A DNA stretch of 64,000 nt from Sarcina sp034439435 (GTDB lineage: Bacteria > Bacillota > Clostridia > Clostridiales > Clostridiaceae): contig NZ_JAPCKJ010000008.1 in NCBI RefSeq assembly GCF_034439435.1, positions 18,688 to 82,687 on the forward strand, in the 5' to 3' direction. A program made the position numbers and the translations under genes. Shown in pieces: positions 62,830 through 64,000 of the stretch (within the stretch, counting starts at the first letter, position 1; each line of letters begins with the position of its first letter). A model generated the notes under the pieces. The model worked only from the letters and a program-made list of their open reading frames with translations. It searched no databases and was not told the origin of the DNA.

Positions 62830-62847
62830 TTGAATCTTCTTTTTTTA
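62811..62847 (+). terminator. Terminator overlapping the end of the 192-residue gene
   Basis: AAAAGAAGATTCA and TGAATCTTCTTTT with a T run; the left arm contains the last codons. Confidence 0.88.
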
Positions 62848-62962
62848 AGCTATATTCTAGTTGAATATTGATTTTTAAATAATCACTAAGATATTATTAC
62901 ATTCCTATCTAAAAAACATGCGTAATCAAAAAAACATCTATTTTTATACTCTTTAAATATTA

Positions 62963-63592
62963 TTAATAGACTAAGCTTCCTGTTTTTATATATCTGTTCT
63001 TTTCTATATTGTTATTTGCTAAAACTGTTGTATTAGCTTCAATATAAGCACACTCATTAATATTAACATTACTATCAATATTACTGTTCAAAGCTATAAA
63101 AGAATAATCTCCTATTTTCACATTATTTCCTAAAGAACACTTTTGTTTTAAAATAACATGTTTTCCAATATTCAAATTTCCAATACTAATCAAACCTGGA
63201 TATATAACAGATCCTTCCCCTATATTGCTTTCATTAATATATTTAGTATCAGGGTGAATAATAGTAGCAAACTTTATCTTATTATTTAATTTCTTTTCAA
63301 TCTCTTTTTTTAGTTCACAGTTATCTACTGCTATAATTGTGAATAACTCATTCTTACTCTCTAATCTTTTTAAAAAATAAAATTTATCTCTTTTTCTATT
63401 TTCAAAATAATCACACATCGAATCTAAAGAACCTAAAACATTATAACCATCAATAATTTCTTTTTCCTCATCATTTTTAAGACTTATAAAGCCTAATATA
63501 TTCCATGTATCCCTATTTAAATTTATGCATTCAATTATTTTAACAATTTCTGTCCCTATATTTTCAGTCCCAATTATAACGATATCCTTCAT
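62963..63592 (-). CDS. NeuD/PglD-family sugar O-acyltransferase
   Basis: 209 residues. An N-terminal nucleotide-sugar-binding Rossmann-like part (KDIVIIGTENIGTEIVKIIE), then a left-handed beta-helix of hexapeptide repeats (about 110-205: NIGEGSVIYPGLISIGNLNI, VILKQKCSLGNNVKIGDYSF). The catalytic His typical of PglD may be that in GNLNIGKHVIL; the usual one in the helix is not clear. Acylates an amino-sugar for glycan or capsule synthesis. No biosynthetic partner in the window. Confidence 0.82.
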   Translation of the reverse strand: MKDIVIIGTENIGTEIVKIIECINLNRDTWNILGFISLKNDEEKEIIDGYNVLGSLDSMCDYFENRKRDKFYFLKRLESKNELFTIIAVDNCELKKEIEKKLNNKIKFATIIHPDTKYINESNIGEGSVIYPGLISIGNLNIGKHVILKQKCSLGNNVKIGDYSFIALNSNIDSNVNINECAYIEANTTVLANNNIEKNRYIKTGSLVY

Positions 63593-63738
63593 TTAAACAC
63601 CCCATCAATCATTTAGAATATTTCTATCATATTAAAACTATTTTATTGAACAACTTTTAATATTAATTTATTTATTAAAGAGTATTAAAAGTAATATTTA
63701 TTTATTCATAACTAAAATTATTTTACAATTTATGTATA

Positions 63739-63843
63739 TTAATTATATATTTGTCCATAATTAAAATATCCACGATTAATAAGTAGAAAATTTCTTAGTT
63801 TTGTAGTAATTAATGATACTTCCCCCATAATATCTTTAATCAC
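63739..63843 (-). CDS. Possible small protein, 34 codons
   Basis: Leftward GTG (63843) close to AAAGGGGAA, or ATG five codons on with GGAAG-type sequence further away. It encodes MIKDIMGEVSLITTKLRN followed by FLLINRGYFNYGQIYN. It overlaps the long inverted repeat. Coding potential uncertain: base composition matches neighbours, but the start spacing is short. Confidence 0.25.
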   Translation of the reverse strand: MIKDIMGEVSLITTKLRNFLLINRGYFNYGQIYN

Positions 63844-63886
63844 TTCCCCTTTTGTTTGTACAAACTAAGAATCTACTTATTGTGGA
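63769..63886. repeat. 118-bp inverted-repeat element
   Basis: The left arm TCCAC-AATAAGTAGA-CTTAGTTT-GTA pairs with the right arm GTACAAACTAAG-TCTACTTATT-GTGGA (imperfect). It may be a small mobile-element remnant (MITE-like) or a long RNA hairpin. Confidence 0.6.
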
Positions 63887-63899
63887 TTTTCTAATTAAT

Positions 63900-63953
63900 A
63901 AGGACTATTTAGAAGATTTATTTACATAATAAACTTTCTAAATAGTCCTTTTA
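63900..63953. terminator. Strong terminator near the right edge
   Basis: AAGGACTATTTAGAA and TTCTAAATAGTCCTTTT. T tract on the plus strand; its gene is unclear because no plus-strand gene precedes it, so it may end a leftward gene beyond the window or a small transcript. Confidence 0.6.
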
Positions 63954-64000
63954 TAGTTCAATAATATATAATTTTCAAAATAAAAAAAGCTTAGTGAAAA

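Larger units (their letters stand above)
63593..64000. other. 408-bp right-end region with long inverted repeat, small ORF and terminator
   Basis: AT-rich. The inverted repeat at 63769-63886 and the terminator at 63900-63953 are the main structures; see separate entries. Confidence 0.5.

Overview
The window is AT-rich (roughly 28% G+C) low-GC Gram-positive DNA with GGAGG-type ribosome binding sites. Its gene content points strongly to Clostridium perfringens or a very close relative: a haem-acquisition (Cht-type) locus with NEAT proteins and a class D sortase, a HO-1-type haem oxygenase, and a Cys-type sulfatase. It reads as chromosome. I see no transposase, phage block or CRISPR array. Species assignment is inference from gene content remembered from the literature, not a database match.

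Layout. 1-1818: a GrpE-like / J-like co-chaperone pair, the first gene cut by the left edge. 2077-4431: a membrane EAL c-di-GMP phosphodiesterase with a degenerate GGDEF domain. 4751-6876: a two-gene MotA/MotB-like (ZorA/ZorB-like) motor. 7475-11730: galE, two unknowns, an initiator tRNA gene and a CPA2 antiporter. 12120-17458: a two-component system, a membrane-anchored protein, a solute-binding-protein-like sensor and an organophosphate:phosphate antiporter, which look like one sensing and uptake unit. 17551-20808: small unknowns, a sulfatase, a BFD-like ferredoxin, and YgbA-like and YbaN-like proteins. 20795-30404: the haem operon, read leftward from a Fur box at about 30438 (NEAT wall protein, NEAT membrane protein, sortase, binding lipoprotein, permease, ATPase, two-subunit ABC exporter), with a divergent AraC regulator. 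31449-37696: an acetate kinase and sbcDC. 38162-45695: haem oxygenase, an MscS channel and a string of membrane or coiled-coil proteins of unknown role. 45803-52645: an acyltransferase and an 1838-residue CnaB-repeat surface adhesin. 53217-57963: an orphan sensor kinase, two unknowns and a TauE/SafE permease. 58046-62046: csoR, copA and copZ. 62251-63592: an unknown membrane protein and a NeuD-type acyltransferase.

Most notable is the adhesin leader. It carries a sequence I recognise as a class II c-di-GMP riboswitch followed by an intrinsic terminator, downstream of a consensus promoter, so adhesin expression should follow c-di-GMP. The window also encodes a c-di-GMP phosphodiesterase. Other unexplained structures are five tandem 145-160 bp repeats between csoR and copA, an orphan ZorAB-like motor, a large inverted-repeat element with a deletion derivative 50 kb away, a second dispersed palindromic repeat family, and several intergenic segments that could be small RNAs.

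The functional threads are iron/haem (haem operon, haem oxygenase, YgbA/BFD cluster), copper (csoR-copA-copZ), surface and c-di-GMP (EAL protein, riboswitch, adhesin), and envelope (galE, acyltransferases, mechanosensitive channel, motor). Coordinates of starts were adjusted to the best ribosome binding site where the longest reading frame was implausible. All assignments are by reading the sequence; none was checked by a search.
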